Positions 1 through 8,202 of a stretch of DNA of 64,000 bases are shown here, in pieces. The notes below the pieces were generated by a model. It made no database searches and was not told the DNA's origin. It saw only the letters and a program-made list of their open reading frames with translations. The position numbers and the translations under genes are program-made. The DNA comes from Bog-756 sp050014755 (GTDB lineage Bacteria > Actinomycetota > Acidimicrobiia > Acidimicrobiales > RAAP-2). Position 1 is the first letter of the stretch. Every line of letters starts with the position of its first letter. The stretch is taken from NCBI GenBank assembly GCA_050014755.1, contig JBEKCS010000009.1, forward strand, positions 1 through 64,000. The letters are read 5' to 3'.

Positions 1-285
1 GAGCGCCAGACCCTCCCTCGGACTGAGGCGACGCGGACGGGCGAGCGTCGTGCCCACCCGGGTGGACACCGATTCGTCGGTGACCACGATCTCGAGCAGC
101 TGGTCCGGCGTGTAGGGCGGCACCCCACAGCACGCGGCCATCTCGAGCTCGGCCACCAGTGCGCCGGGTGCGAGATCGAACCGGGCCGCCACCTCGTCGA
201 TGGGCGCCTCACCCTCCTGGGCCAGCCAGGTGAGGATGGCCAGGAGGCGGCGGAGGCGGGACGCGGTGTCGAGGCTCGCGCTCAT
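1..285 (-). CDS. pafC: PafC-like WYL-family regulator, 5' part only (runs off the window)
   Basis: Partial gene: the visible N-terminal ~95 residues begin MSASLDTASRLRRLLAIL and continue as a winged-helix-like segment with EVAARFDLAP and CCGVPPYT. This is the usual start of PafC, partner of PafB in the heterodimeric activator of the mycobacterial RecA-independent DNA-damage response. Its ATG overlaps the stop of the upstream pafB by 4 nt (ATGA), the expected pafB-pafC coupling. The WYL domain and the C-terminus lie outside the window. The family name rests on the N-terminus plus the neighbour. Confidence 0.8.
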   Translation of the reverse strand, partial: MSASLDTASRLRRLLAILTWLAQEGEAPIDEVAARFDLAPGALVAELEMAACCGVPPYTPDQLLEIVVTDESVSTRVGTTLARPRRLSPREGLAL

Positions 286-1238
286 CGGGCCGCTCCCCCG
301 TCGACGAAGGCGGCCAGCCTGGTCACCACGGCGTCCCTGACCTCGGGCGGGCGGAGCACCTCGGCATGGTCGAGCAGGTCCAGGACCCAGGAGACGAGTG
401 CGTCGACGTCGGTGACCACCAGCCGGACCACGACCGCACCGTCGCCGTCGCGCTCGACCACCGCGTCGGGACCGAGAGCGGTCACCACCCGGGACGCCTC
501 GGCCGCGTCCACCGCCACATCGACCTCCACCGCGTCGCCGGTGGCGAAGTTCCACGGTTCCCGGGCGAAGGCCTCGTCCGCGTCGAACCCGTCCGGGATG
601 GCCGCCGAGCCCGCCTCCCCCGGCACCGGCAACCCGTCGATGCGGTCGACCCGGAACGTCCGGGCCCCGTGCCGGTCGCGATCCCACCCGACCACGTACC
701 AGTTGCCTCCGCGGAAGCGGATGCCGGCCACGTCGACCGAACGCGGGTCGCCCCGGTAGGTGAAGGCGACGACCGCTCCTTTGCGCACGGCGTCGAAGAG
801 GATGGGAAGGGCCGGGAGCCCGTCGACCAGGGGCAGGTCGACCAAGGGCAGCGGGGCTCCGCGACGGGGCCACTGCCCGCCCATTCCCAACTTCGACAGC
901 GCCTCCCTGCCGATAGGCTCGCCGAGGTGGACACCGGCCACCGCGAGGTTCAAGGCGGCCTGCTCGTCGGGCTCGAGCCCCAGATCGGGGAGGTAGTAGT
1001 CGTCGGGGTCGACCCGGTAGCCGACCTGGTCCTCGGTCTCCACCGGCTCCGCCACTACCGGTACGCCCTCGTCCCGGAGCAGCTTCTTGTCCCGTTCGAA
1101 GGCCTGGCGACGGGCGTCGTGGCCCTCGGGATAGCCGGGGACCCTCACGGCGATCTCGCGCAGGCTGAGCGGGCGGGTGGTGTCGAGCAGGACCAGCAGG
1201 AGGTCGGTGACGCGTTCGAGTCGGTCGGGATGGGCCAT
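282..1238 (-). CDS. pafB: PafB-like helix-turn-helix/WYL transcriptional regulator
   Basis: A 318-residue protein with an N-terminal helix-turn-helix (about 5-65, LSLREIAVRVPGYP...ARRQAFERDKKLLRD) and a WYL domain near 147-205 (FTYRGD, then NWYVVGWDRD and FRVDRIDG). PafB works with PafC as a transcriptional activator of DNA-repair genes in mycobacteria, and is often linked to proteasome/Pup loci, although none is visible here. The ATG is preceded by TAGATT (1246-1251, minus strand) with 7 nt between, and there is no Shine-Dalgarno, so the mRNA is probably leaderless. The gene diverges from the CtaG-like gene with 38 nt between them. Confidence 0.85.
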   Translation of the reverse strand: MAHPDRLERVTDLLLVLLDTTRPLSLREIAVRVPGYPEGHDARRQAFERDKKLLRDEGVPVVAEPVETEDQVGYRVDPDDYYLPDLGLEPDEQAALNLAVAGVHLGEPIGREALSKLGMGGQWPRRGAPLPLVDLPLVDGLPALPILFDAVRKGAVVAFTYRGDPRSVDVAGIRFRGGNWYVVGWDRDRHGARTFRVDRIDGLPVPGEAGSAAIPDGFDADEAFAREPWNFATGDAVEVDVAVDAAEASRVVTALGPDAVVERDGDGAVVVRLVVTDVDALVSWVLDLLDHAEVLRPPEVRDAVVTRLAAFVDGGAAR

Positions 1239-1245
1239 TCACGAC

Positions 1246-1251
1246 AATCTA
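1246..1251 (-). promoter_or_regulatory. -10 element of a probable leaderless pafBC promoter
   Basis: TAGATT on the minus strand sits 7 nt before the pafB ATG. No ribosome binding site fits between them, so transcription probably starts at or next to the start codon. I see no clear -35. Confidence 0.5.
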
Positions 1252-1276
1252 CGGCCAGCACGGGGGGATTCCCACA

Positions 1277-2266
1277 GTGAGCGGGGCGGGACCGTGGGCG
1301 TGGCAGCCCCACCCCGTGCTGTGGGCCGCGGTGATCGCCGTCGGCGTCGCCGTCCCGCTCCTCCACCGTCGCCTGCAAGGGACGGGCGGCCCCCCGACCC
1401 CGTGGGCCAGGGTCCGGATCACCCGCTTCATCGGCGCTCTGGTCGTGACCGTCGTCGCCCTCGGATGGCCGCTCGGTGACCTGGCCGCACACTGGTCGCT
1501 GATGGCCCTGGTGCTGCAGCGGTGCATGCTCGTCCTGGCCGTGGCTCCGCTGGTGCTGTCCGGACTGCCCGATGACATCCTCGTGTGGTCGACCCGACCG
1601 GCCCCGATCGACGGTGTGCTGGTACGGATCACCCGGCCCCCGGCGGCGGTGATCTGCGTGACCGTGCTCCTCGTCGGGTCCATGGCCCCCGCGCTGGTGT
1701 CTGCCCAATCGCACTCGCCACTGGCCCGCGGGGCGCTCGCACTGGTCGTGCTCGCCGCCGGAGTGGTCCTGTGGCTCCCGATCATCGGGCGTCTACCGGG
1801 CATCGCCAGGCCCCGGCCCATGATCCGGGCCGTCTACCTGGTGGCCCAGGCGGTGATCCCCGTCTTCTTGTCCTTCGTCTTCATCCTCGCCACCAGGCCG
1901 CTCTATCCGGAGTTCGCCCGTTCCAAGGAGGTGATCGGGCTCCGGCCCCTCAACGACCAGCAGGTGTCGGGATTCGAGTCCAAGCTCGCCTTCCTCATCA
2001 CCCTCCTGATCGTGGCCGGGGTCATCCTGGCCCGGGCGCCCGACTCCGACGACGACCTCGGGCCCGAGGACCCGCTGGTGTGGGCCGACATCGAGCGGCA
2101 CTTCGAGCGGATCGACCGTCGGGGTCGTCCGGTCACCGACACCGGGGCGTTGCCGGCATCGGGACCGGCGCCGGCACCGGGACAACCGCCGGGCGCCGGT
2201 GACCTGGCCGCCCGCCCGCCGGGCGACGGCGAAGGGGGCCCCGACGAGGACTCACCCACCGAGTAG
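1277..2266 (+). CDS. CtaG-family (caa3_CtaG) cytochrome c oxidase assembly-like membrane protein
   Basis: A 329-residue protein with about seven hydrophobic segments and a charged, Pro/Gly-rich cytoplasmic tail after residue ~255. Two landmarks match the caa3-oxidase CtaG family: a helix ending VAPLVLSGLP near 95, and GLRPLNDQQVSGFESKL near 215, which corresponds to the conserved DQQ-x-G segment. The usual H-x-x-Q-H pair in the first landmark appears only as HWSLMALVLQR, so a metal-linked His may be missing. The family acts in the membrane, in copper delivery or oxidase assembly. The GTG start at 1277 diverges from pafB. No oxidase genes are nearby, so the function is inferred from family only. 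Confidence 0.7.
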   Translation: MSGAGPWAWQPHPVLWAAVIAVGVAVPLLHRRLQGTGGPPTPWARVRITRFIGALVVTVVALGWPLGDLAAHWSLMALVLQRCMLVLAVAPLVLSGLPDDILVWSTRPAPIDGVLVRITRPPAAVICVTVLLVGSMAPALVSAQSHSPLARGALALVVLAAGVVLWLPIIGRLPGIARPRPMIRAVYLVAQAVIPVFLSFVFILATRPLYPEFARSKEVIGLRPLNDQQVSGFESKLAFLITLLIVAGVILARAPDSDDDLGPEDPLVWADIERHFERIDRRGRPVTDTGALPASGPAPAPGQPPGAGDLAARPPGDGEGGPDEDSPTE

Positions 2267-2335
2267 CGCCAACCGGCCGCCGGGTCCGTCCGGGGTCGGA
2301 TCGACCAGATGGTCCCCGTACCCCCCTGCGGTCCC

Positions 2336-2341
2336 TACCAT
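2336..2341 (+). promoter_or_regulatory. -10 element of a probable leaderless promoter for the carboxyltransferase gene
   Basis: TACCAT lies 6 nt before the ATG at 2348, with no ribosome binding site between. The position supports choosing 2348 rather than the in-frame GTG at 2309. Confidence 0.45.
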
Positions 2342-2347
2342 GGGCGC

Positions 2348-3703
2348 ATGACCCTGGACGTTCCGGCCGCGCCGATGATCCGGCGCCTCGTCCCCGGGAC
2401 CATCCAGGCCGGTGTCGAGGAGATGGGCGGACGCCCGGCCATGGTGGTCCGGTCCTCCTCCGACGTCCGCAAGGGAGCGCTGTCCATCGATGACGGCGAC
2501 ACGATGGCCCAGGCCGCCGCCTCGGCCCGGACCCTCGGGATCCCACTGGTGCTGGTGCTGGCGTCGAGCGGCGCCGACGTGTCCGGTGGGGTCACTTCGC
2601 TGCACGGATGGGGTCGGGCCGCGCGGGCCATCGCCTTCTGCTCGGGCGTGGTCCCCGTCGTCGTGATCGTGACCGGTCCCGCGCTCTCCGGTCCGGCGCT
2701 CCTGCTCGGTCTGGCCGATGTGGTGGTGATGACCGGTGACGCCTTCGCCTTCGTGTCGGGTCCGGCCATGGTCGAAGAGTTCACCGGGATCCGCATCGGC
2801 GTCCACCAGCTGGGCGGTTCGGCCATCCATGCCAGGACGAGTGGCCTGTGCGCCATCGAGGCCACCTCCGTCGAGCAGGCGCTCGAGCACGTGGCCCACC
2901 TGCTCGGCCTGCTGCCGGCCCACGGCGACGAGCTCCCCCCACGGGGCGCAGGACGGATCGTCGCCCACGACGACACCGACCTCCGGTCGATCGTCCCCGA
3001 CCGGGCCACCAGCTCTTACGACGTACGCCGGGTGGCGAGCGCACTGTCCGACGACGGCGAGGTCACCGAGCTGTGGCCCCGCTGGGCCCCCCAGCTGGTG
3101 ACCGGGCTCGGCCGGATCGACGGACGCACCGTCGGGTTCGTCGCCAACCAGTCCCAGGCGTTGGCCGGGACCCTCGACATCGCCGCGTCGCAGAAGGGCG
3201 CCCGATTCGTGCGCTTCTGCGATGCGTTCAACGTCCCGCTGGTGACCCTGGTCGATACGCCGGGCTTCCTACCCGGCAAGGACCTCGAGTGGCGGGGCAT
3301 GATCCGCCACGGGGCCGAGCTGGCCTTCGCCTACGCCGAGGCCACCGTGCCCCGCATCTGCGTGATCCTCCGCAAGGCGTTCGGCGGCGCCTACATCGTC
3401 ATGGACTCGAAGGGCATCGGAAACGACCTGTGCCTGGCCTGGCCCGGTGCCGAGATCGCCGTCATGGGGGCGGAGGGTGCGGCCCAGATCCTCTTCCGGA
3501 GGTCGACGCCCGAGGAACGGATCGAGCTGCAGACCGAGTACGCCGAGGCGTTCCTCACCCCCTACCAGGCCGCCGAGCGGGGCTTCGTCGACGAGGTCAT
3601 CGACCCGGCCGACACCCGTGCCGTGGTGGCCGACGCCCTCGAGCTGTTGTCGACCCGGCGCGAGTCGCTACCGGGCCGCAAGCACACCGTCGGGCCGCTG
3701 TAG
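2348..3703 (+). CDS. Acyl-CoA carboxylase carboxyltransferase (beta) subunit
   Basis: A 451-residue biotin-dependent carboxyltransferase of the AccD/PccB type, which moves a carboxyl group from biotin to acetyl-, propionyl- or longer acyl-CoA. The N-terminal crotonase-like half shows SSGADVSGGVTSLHGW and GPALSGPALLLGLADVVVM; the C-terminal half shows VTLVDTPGFLPGKDLEW, KAFGGAYIVMDSKGIGNDLC and GAEGAAQILFRR, all hallmarks of the family. At ~450 residues it is shorter than typical PccB (~520-540), mostly by a reduced N-terminus. No biotin-carrying alpha subunit is nearby, so substrate is not assignable. ATG 2348 was chosen for its start position and the -10 element in front. Confidence 0.85.
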   Translation: MTLDVPAAPMIRRLVPGTIQAGVEEMGGRPAMVVRSSSDVRKGALSIDDGDTMAQAAASARTLGIPLVLVLASSGADVSGGVTSLHGWGRAARAIAFCSGVVPVVVIVTGPALSGPALLLGLADVVVMTGDAFAFVSGPAMVEEFTGIRIGVHQLGGSAIHARTSGLCAIEATSVEQALEHVAHLLGLLPAHGDELPPRGAGRIVAHDDTDLRSIVPDRATSSYDVRRVASALSDDGEVTELWPRWAPQLVTGLGRIDGRTVGFVANQSQALAGTLDIAASQKGARFVRFCDAFNVPLVTLVDTPGFLPGKDLEWRGMIRHGAELAFAYAEATVPRICVILRKAFGGAYIVMDSKGIGNDLCLAWPGAEIAVMGAEGAAQILFRRSTPEERIELQTEYAEAFLTPYQAAERGFVDEVIDPADTRAVVADALELLSTRRESLPGRKHTVGPL

Positions 3704-3735
3704 GCGACGGCGGGTCGGGGGTCCTCGGGAACGGC

Positions 3736-3767
3736 AGAGCGCCCCCTCCCGAGGGAGGGGGCGCTCT
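3736..3767. terminator. Bidirectional hairpin terminator between the convergent carboxyltransferase gene and pilA
   Basis: A perfect 15-bp stem (AGAGCGCCCCCTCCC paired with GGGAGGGGGCGCTCT) with only GA between the arms. There is no T-tract, as is common in high-GC actinobacteria. It lies in the 121-nt gap between two convergent genes and can serve both. Confidence 0.75.
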
Positions 3768-3824
3768 CGCCGACCTTCAACTTCACGCCCGATTACTTAG
3801 CCAGGCGTTAGGCAACTACGAGGA

Positions 3825-4514
3825 TCAGCTAACAACCGCCGCCGCAGTGAAGTTCGACGACCAGGTCGTATTTGTAACAAGGGCGGGTGCGAGACCCGCG
3901 TCACAACCGATCACGCCGACGCCCGAGGCGTTGCTCGTACCCTTGCCGTAGTAGGTCCCGGCCGTAGTCGGGACCGCTGTGGAACTCCCAGCGGCAGTCG
4001 CGCTGTAAGGAGCCGAGGTCTGAGCGACAGCCTGCAGATTGTCGGCGATGATCCAGCAGGTGTTGTTGTTCTTCGAGAATCCGGTCACCACGACACCATT
4101 GCCGTCCGACGACACGTAGAAACTCACTGTATTCGACGGGCTGGAGTTGAGTGCCGGAGCCGAAACGGCCGCCCCGCCGGTCTGGGCTGCCGTAGCCGTC
4201 TGGAACCAGTTGAGGGAGGGCTCGTTGCCCTTCATCGTGGCAGCAGTGATGTAGGCGGTGGCCGCCCCGTACGACTGGCCGGACTGCGTGGCCTGCGTCT
4301 TCAGGGACGTGATAGCCGTGTTCAGGTTGGACTGCGCGGCGCGGTCGTTGGCACCACCGGTCACGCCCAGGAAGGTCGGGATGGCGATGGCGAGCAAGAT
4401 GGCCAGGATGAGCAGCACGACCATCAGTTCGATGAGGGTGAAGCCGGCGTCCTCGCCGAGCTCGACCGCAGCATCGCGCCTGTCATGCAGGCGCTTGATA
4501 ACGGATGACATCAT
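3825..4514 (-). CDS. pilA: Type IV major prepilin PilA
   Basis: A 229-residue type IVa prepilin. The long leader ends in Gly at residue 24; mature pilin would begin FTLIELMVVLLILAILLAIA, with the obligatory Glu at +5 and the hydrophobic N-terminal helix (alpha1-N). The C-terminal globular domain is Ser/Thr/Ala/Asn-rich and carries a Cys pair (CWIIADN and IGCDAG) that could form the D-region disulphide. The ATG has a good site (AAGGGAG) about 6 nt upstream; a second ATG one codon later is equally possible. It lies downstream of pilC but is separated by 768 nt, so it is probably transcribed alone. Processing needs a prepilin peptidase, and the nearest candidate (10778-11593) looks catalytically dead. 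Confidence 0.9.
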   Translation of the reverse strand: MMSSVIKRLHDRRDAAVELGEDAGFTLIELMVVLLILAILLAIAIPTFLGVTGGANDRAAQSNLNTAITSLKTQATQSGQSYGAATAYITAATMKGNEPSLNWFQTATAAQTGGAAVSAPALNSSPSNTVSFYVSSDGNGVVVTGFSKNNNTCWIIADNLQAVAQTSAPYSATAAGSSTAVPTTAGTYYGKGTSNASGVGVIGCDAGLAPALVTNTTWSSNFTAAAVVS

Positions 4515-4552
4515 TTGTTTTCTCCCTTGTCGGTATGTGTCGCATCAATGAG

Positions 4553-4574
4553 CGGAGGTCACGAGTGACGTCCG
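4553..4574. promoter_or_regulatory. Candidate pilA operator (22-bp inverted repeat)
   Basis: Arms CGGAGGTCAC and GTGACGTCCG, one mismatch, 2-nt centre. It starts 39 nt upstream of the pilA ATG and overlaps the expected transcription start downstream of TAGATA (4576-4581, minus strand). A repressor bound here would block pilA. Confidence 0.45.
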
Positions 4575-4575
4575 G

Positions 4576-4604
4576 TATCTACATCGACCCGCTTTGAGGA
4601 GAAC
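4576..4604 (-). promoter_or_regulatory. Candidate pilA promoter
   Basis: On the minus strand TAGATA (4576-4581) is a plausible -10, with a poor -35 about 17 nt upstream. An alternative reading is TCAA, a ~16-nt spacer and GTCGATGT, which loosely resembles the FliA/WhiG (sigma-28) consensus. Neither is strong. Confidence 0.25.
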
Positions 4605-5282
4605 TTGAGTCATTTGTTTGAACTTTCCGCGGGTCTCCTCCGGCCAGCTCCTCGAGAAGTGATCCACGGTTGTCCGCCCATCTGCCTGGAGACCAGCGCG
4701 TTGTCCGCTTCAAGGGCTTTGACCAGGCACCTTGATCGTCACCCGCAATCCGGGGGAATTGGCACAAATGAGAATACGAACAGTTGCAAATTGGGTGCAG
4801 CATGAACTTGCCCATTTCACCCGTCGTCAGTCATCGATGAAGGACCACGAACGGGTCTGCGCCTGTTCTGCAGCCACGGTCCTCTCGCACCGGTCCAGGG
4901 AGCCGGTTCGGTCGAACTGTGATCGGCTGCCCGACCTCGCCACGATGGCTCGCATCGTCGGTAGCCCATAGGGAAACGGTGTCGACGGCCTGGCTCCGGT
5001 GACGGCCCGTGGGACCAGTGCCGGTGGCGCTGCCCGCCAACCACCGGGGCCCGACCACGGAAGGACATGGGCGGTGTGACGATTACCGAGCTCATCATGC
5101 GCTGACGTGCCGCAGATCGGTTCCAGGGTGTTCGCCGGGGAGGTCGCCGGTTCGTCATACCTCATGGTCTTCGATCGACCGAATCGTCAGTTGGCTTGAG
5201 CTCGCCGAGGCACGGATGGTGCAGGTGTCCTTTGTTGCCCAGCGCTGTTCCGTGGTCACCCGGAGACGATCACGCGATCCGG

Positions 5283-6515
5283 TCAGCCGCTCGGCACAAG
5301 CTTGATGTAGTCGAACATCGGGAGGTACAGCGAGATGACCATCGCACCGACTCCGGCCCCCATCACGACGGTGAGCAACGGTTCGAGCAGTGAGGTCAGG
5401 TTGTTGACGGTGGACTCCACTTCCTGGTCGTAGAAGACGGCGACCTTCTTGAGCATCCCGTCGAGCACACCGGTCTGCTCACCGACCTCGATCATCTGGA
5501 CCATGAGCACCGGAATGATGTTCTCGTGCTCACGCAGGGTGTCGGCGAGGGGACGGCCTTCCCGCACGCCGGCCTTGGCCTGGCGCAGGACATCGCCAAT
5601 GGTCACGTTGCCAGCGGTCTCGGCACTGATTTCCAGCGCCTCGAGGATCGGCACGCCGGAGCTGATGAGCGAGCCCAGGGTGTTGGTGACACGGGCCAGT
5701 GCGACTTTGTGGAACAGCTGACCGAATACCGGTGGCTTCAGCATCCAGCGGTCCCAGATCCGGCGCCCGCCTTCGGTGGCGATCCACTTTCGGATACCGA
5801 CGACGATGCCGATGATCACTGCAATCACGACAATCGCCCACAGACTCGTCATCACCTTGGAGACGCTGATGAGGATCCGCGTCGGAAGCGGCAACTTGCC
5901 TCCGAGACCATTGAACAGCTTCTGAAATACCGGGACGATGAAGATGATCATGGCCGAGAAGATGACCGCCATCACCGACAGCACCACTGCCGGGTACGTC
6001 ATGGCCGACCGGATCTCCCGATTGAGGTTGGCCTGCTTCTCGATGGTGTCGGATAGGTCATTCAGTACCTCGTCCAGGTTTCCGCCGACCTCGCCGGCCT
6101 GGATGAGCGTGCAGTAGAGCTTGGAAAACGCCTTCGGATGCTTTCCACAGGCAACCGAAAGCGACGATCCGTGCTCGAGGTCGAGCCGGACCTCGGTGAT
6201 GATCCGGGCCAGCTCGGGGTTCTCGACCTGTGCACTCAGAATCCCGAGTGATCGGACGACGGACAGTCCCGAGTCGACCATTGTCGCCAGCTGACGGGTC
6301 ATCACCGCGATCTCGCGGAGCTTGATCCGACCAGTGATACCTGGGATCTTGATCTCGGTCTTGAGGTTCACCGCCGACTTGGGGGTGACCGAGATCGGCA
6401 TGTAGCCCATCTCGCGCAGCCGCCGGACGACCACGGCCATGTTGTCGCCGTCGAGTTGTCCCTCGACGAGATCGCCGGTCTTGTCCCGGACCTTGTAGTC
6501 GAATGTCAGTGCCAT
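5283..6515 (-). CDS. pilC: Type IV pilus inner-membrane platform protein PilC (T2SS F family)
   Basis: A 410-residue protein with two T2SSF repeats. The first (about 70-195) contains LATMVDSGLSVVRSLGIL and QAGEVGGNLDEVL; the second (about 270-395) contains LGSLISSGVPILEALEISAE and MIEVGEQTGVLDGML. Three membrane segments lie near 172-195, 222-245 and 380-402. PilC links the PilB and PilT motors to pilus assembly. The chosen ATG (6515, protein start MALTFDYKVRDKTGD) matches the family's usual N-terminus; the frame remains open upstream but that part is not conserved. It follows pilT by 40 nt in the pilB-pilT-pilC operon. Confidence 0.92.
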   Translation of the reverse strand: MALTFDYKVRDKTGDLVEGQLDGDNMAVVVRRLREMGYMPISVTPKSAVNLKTEIKIPGITGRIKLREIAVMTRQLATMVDSGLSVVRSLGILSAQVENPELARIITEVRLDLEHGSSLSVACGKHPKAFSKLYCTLIQAGEVGGNLDEVLNDLSDTIEKQANLNREIRSAMTYPAVVLSVMAVIFSAMIIFIVPVFQKLFNGLGGKLPLPTRILISVSKVMTSLWAIVVIAVIIGIVVGIRKWIATEGGRRIWDRWMLKPPVFGQLFHKVALARVTNTLGSLISSGVPILEALEISAETAGNVTIGDVLRQAKAGVREGRPLADTLREHENIIPVLMVQMIEVGEQTGVLDGMLKKVAVFYDQEVESTVNNLTSLLEPLLTVVMGAGVGAMVISLYLPMFDYIKLVPSG

Positions 6516-6555
6516 GGTTCCCCGCTTGGTTGTTCGGAAGTGCGGTCGGTTCCCA

Positions 6556-8202
6556 TCAGCTGTGCAGGTGGTTTCGCAGGTCCTCCTCATTGGAAGACCT
6601 GTCGTAGGCGATGGACTCGGAGATGACTCCCTGCTTGACCAGATTGGCAAGGCCCTGATCCATGGTCTGCATCCCGAAGGAGCTACCGACCTGCATCAGC
6701 GAGTAGATCTGGTGGGTCTTCGACATCCGGATGAGATTGCGTACGGCCGACGTGCACACCAGGACTTCGGCGCACGGAGCCCGCCCGGTGCCGTCGGCCG
6801 TGGGCACCAGCTGCTGAGTGACCACGCCCTCGAGCGTCGAGGCGAGCATCACCCGGATCTGCTCCTGTTGCTGGGTAGGGAAGACATCGATGATCCGGTC
6901 GATGGTCTGCGGCGCGTCCTGGGTATGGAGTGTGCCGAAGACCAGGTGGCCGGTCTCGGCGGCGGTGAGCGCCATCGAGATGGTCTCCAGGTCGCGGAGC
7001 TCGCCGACCAGGATGACGTCGGGGTCCTGGCGCAGCACCCGGCGGAGTGCCTCGGAGAAGGAGTTGGTATCTTCGCCGATCTCGCGCTGGGTGATGATCG
7101 AGCGCTTGTGATCGTGCAGGAACTCGATCGGATCCTCAACCGTCACGATGTGCAGCGGCTTGGTCCGGTTGATGATGTCGATGAGCGATGCGAGCGTGGT
7201 CGACTTGCCGGAACCGGTGGGACCGGTCACCAGGACCAGACCGCGTCGCAGATCGGTGAACTCCTGGATCGAGTCCGGAAGACCGAGGCTGGAGAATACC
7301 GGCATCTCGTGGGGAATGGGCCGCAACGCCGCGGTCACCGTGCCCCGCTGGAGGGCGACGTTGACGCGGAACCTGCCCACACCCGGGATGGTGTGCGAGG
7401 TGTCCAGCTCGTGCTCGGCTTCGAATCGCTCCCGCTGCGAAGCCGGGAGGATCCCGAAGACCATGTCCCGGATCGCCTCGTTGGTCAGCGGTTGGCAGCC
7501 TTCGATGGGGCGCATCGCCCCGTTCAGGCGGATCGTCCCCGGCATCGCCGCGGTCAGGTGGAGGTCCGAGGCGCCGACCGACACCGCGTAGCGGAGGAGG
7601 TCGTCGATGTGGAGCGGCACCGCGTCGTCGGCGGACCTCGCCGGCAGACCGTCGGTGAGGAGGTCACCGACAACGGCAGCGTGGTCCTTCGGTGGTGTCG
7701 GAGTTTCCGCCGCCGGTGAGGGATTGGCGTCCGTCCGTGCCCCACTGTTTCGGTTCGAGCCGCCGTTGCGCTGCGCGATGAGTACCGGGTCGGCCAGCAC
7801 CGGGTGGATTCGGTGGCCGACCCGTCCGGCCAGTTCGTCGACGTCGTGCGGGCTCGGTGGCTCGGCGAAGGCGACGGCCAGCGCGCTCCCGTCGAATTGG
7901 AGTCCGACCGCGTCGAACTCGCGACCCACCTCGGAAGGAAGTGCGTCGGTCGCCGCCGGATCGGGGGTGAATGCCGCCAGGTCGATGGCCGGCAGCTGGG
8001 ACAGTTGCGCCAGTGTTCCCACCACTACGCTCGGAAGCGCCAGGTTGCGACTGATCAGCAGGTAGGCGAGGGTCTGATCGGTGGCCAGTGCTTCGGCCAG
8101 GAGCGGCCTCACATCGGCGTCGGTCTCGTAGCCAGCCTGCACCATGGCCTGGGCCAGGCGGGTCGACCACGCGCTGCGGATGTCCGACGTGACGGAGGTC
8201 AT
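6556..8202 (-). CDS. pilT: PilT-family retraction ATPase with an added N-terminal MshEN (T2SSE_N) domain
   Basis: A 549-residue hexameric ATPase. Residues ~5-140 look like the MshEN/T2SSE_N domain typical of PilB/GspE (LLISRNLALPSVVVGTLAQL, PAIDLAAF, then DAVGLQFDGSALAVAF). A disordered linker follows (~145-190), then a complete PilT core: LHIDDLLRYAVSVGASDLHL, Walker A GPTGSGKST near 327, VEDPIEFLH, the Asp box RQDPDVILVGELRD and FGTLHT. Ordinary PilT is ~350-370 residues and has no MshEN domain. The ATG overlaps the pilB stop by 4 nt (ATGA). A canonical PilT is encoded at 15508. MshEN domains often bind c-di-GMP; whether this one does is unknown. Confidence 0.85.
   Translation of the reverse strand: MTSVTSDIRSAWSTRLAQAMVQAGYETDADVRPLLAEALATDQTLAYLLISRNLALPSVVVGTLAQLSQLPAIDLAAFTPDPAATDALPSEVGREFDAVGLQFDGSALAVAFAEPPSPHDVDELAGRVGHRIHPVLADPVLIAQRNGGSNRNSGARTDANPSPAAETPTPPKDHAAVVGDLLTDGLPARSADDAVPLHIDDLLRYAVSVGASDLHLTAAMPGTIRLNGAMRPIEGCQPLTNEAIRDMVFGILPASQRERFEAEHELDTSHTIPGVGRFRVNVALQRGTVTAALRPIPHEMPVFSSLGLPDSIQEFTDLRRGLVLVTGPTGSGKSTTLASLIDIINRTKPLHIVTVEDPIEFLHDHKRSIITQREIGEDTNSFSEALRRVLRQDPDVILVGELRDLETISMALTAAETGHLVFGTLHTQDAPQTIDRIIDVFPTQQQEQIRVMLASTLEGVVTQQLVPTADGTGRAPCAEVLVCTSAVRNLIRMSKTHQIYSLMQVGSSFGMQTMDQGLANLVKQGVISESIAYDRSSNEEDLRNHLHS

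Larger units (their letters stand above)
4515..5282. other. 768-nt intergenic region upstream of pilA: regulatory, no gene seen
   Basis: AT-richer than its neighbours. I find no convincing coding frame. It holds the pilA promoter and operator candidates (4553-4604), a direct repeat GTTGTCCGC at 4669-4677 and 4700-4708 (31-bp period, about three helical turns), and an inverted repeat TGCCTGG/CCAGGCA at 4683-4689 and 4723-4729. I compared the stretch with the c-di-GMP riboswitch core from memory and did not find the conserved parts. The remainder (about 4760-5282) shows nothing I can name. Confidence 0.5.

Noticed and set aside
4660..4760. Possible c-di-GMP riboswitch upstream of pilA
   Set aside because: CAAAGCCC and a TGCCTGG/CCAGGCA stem are present, but the conserved GEMM core and the second helix are not recognisable.
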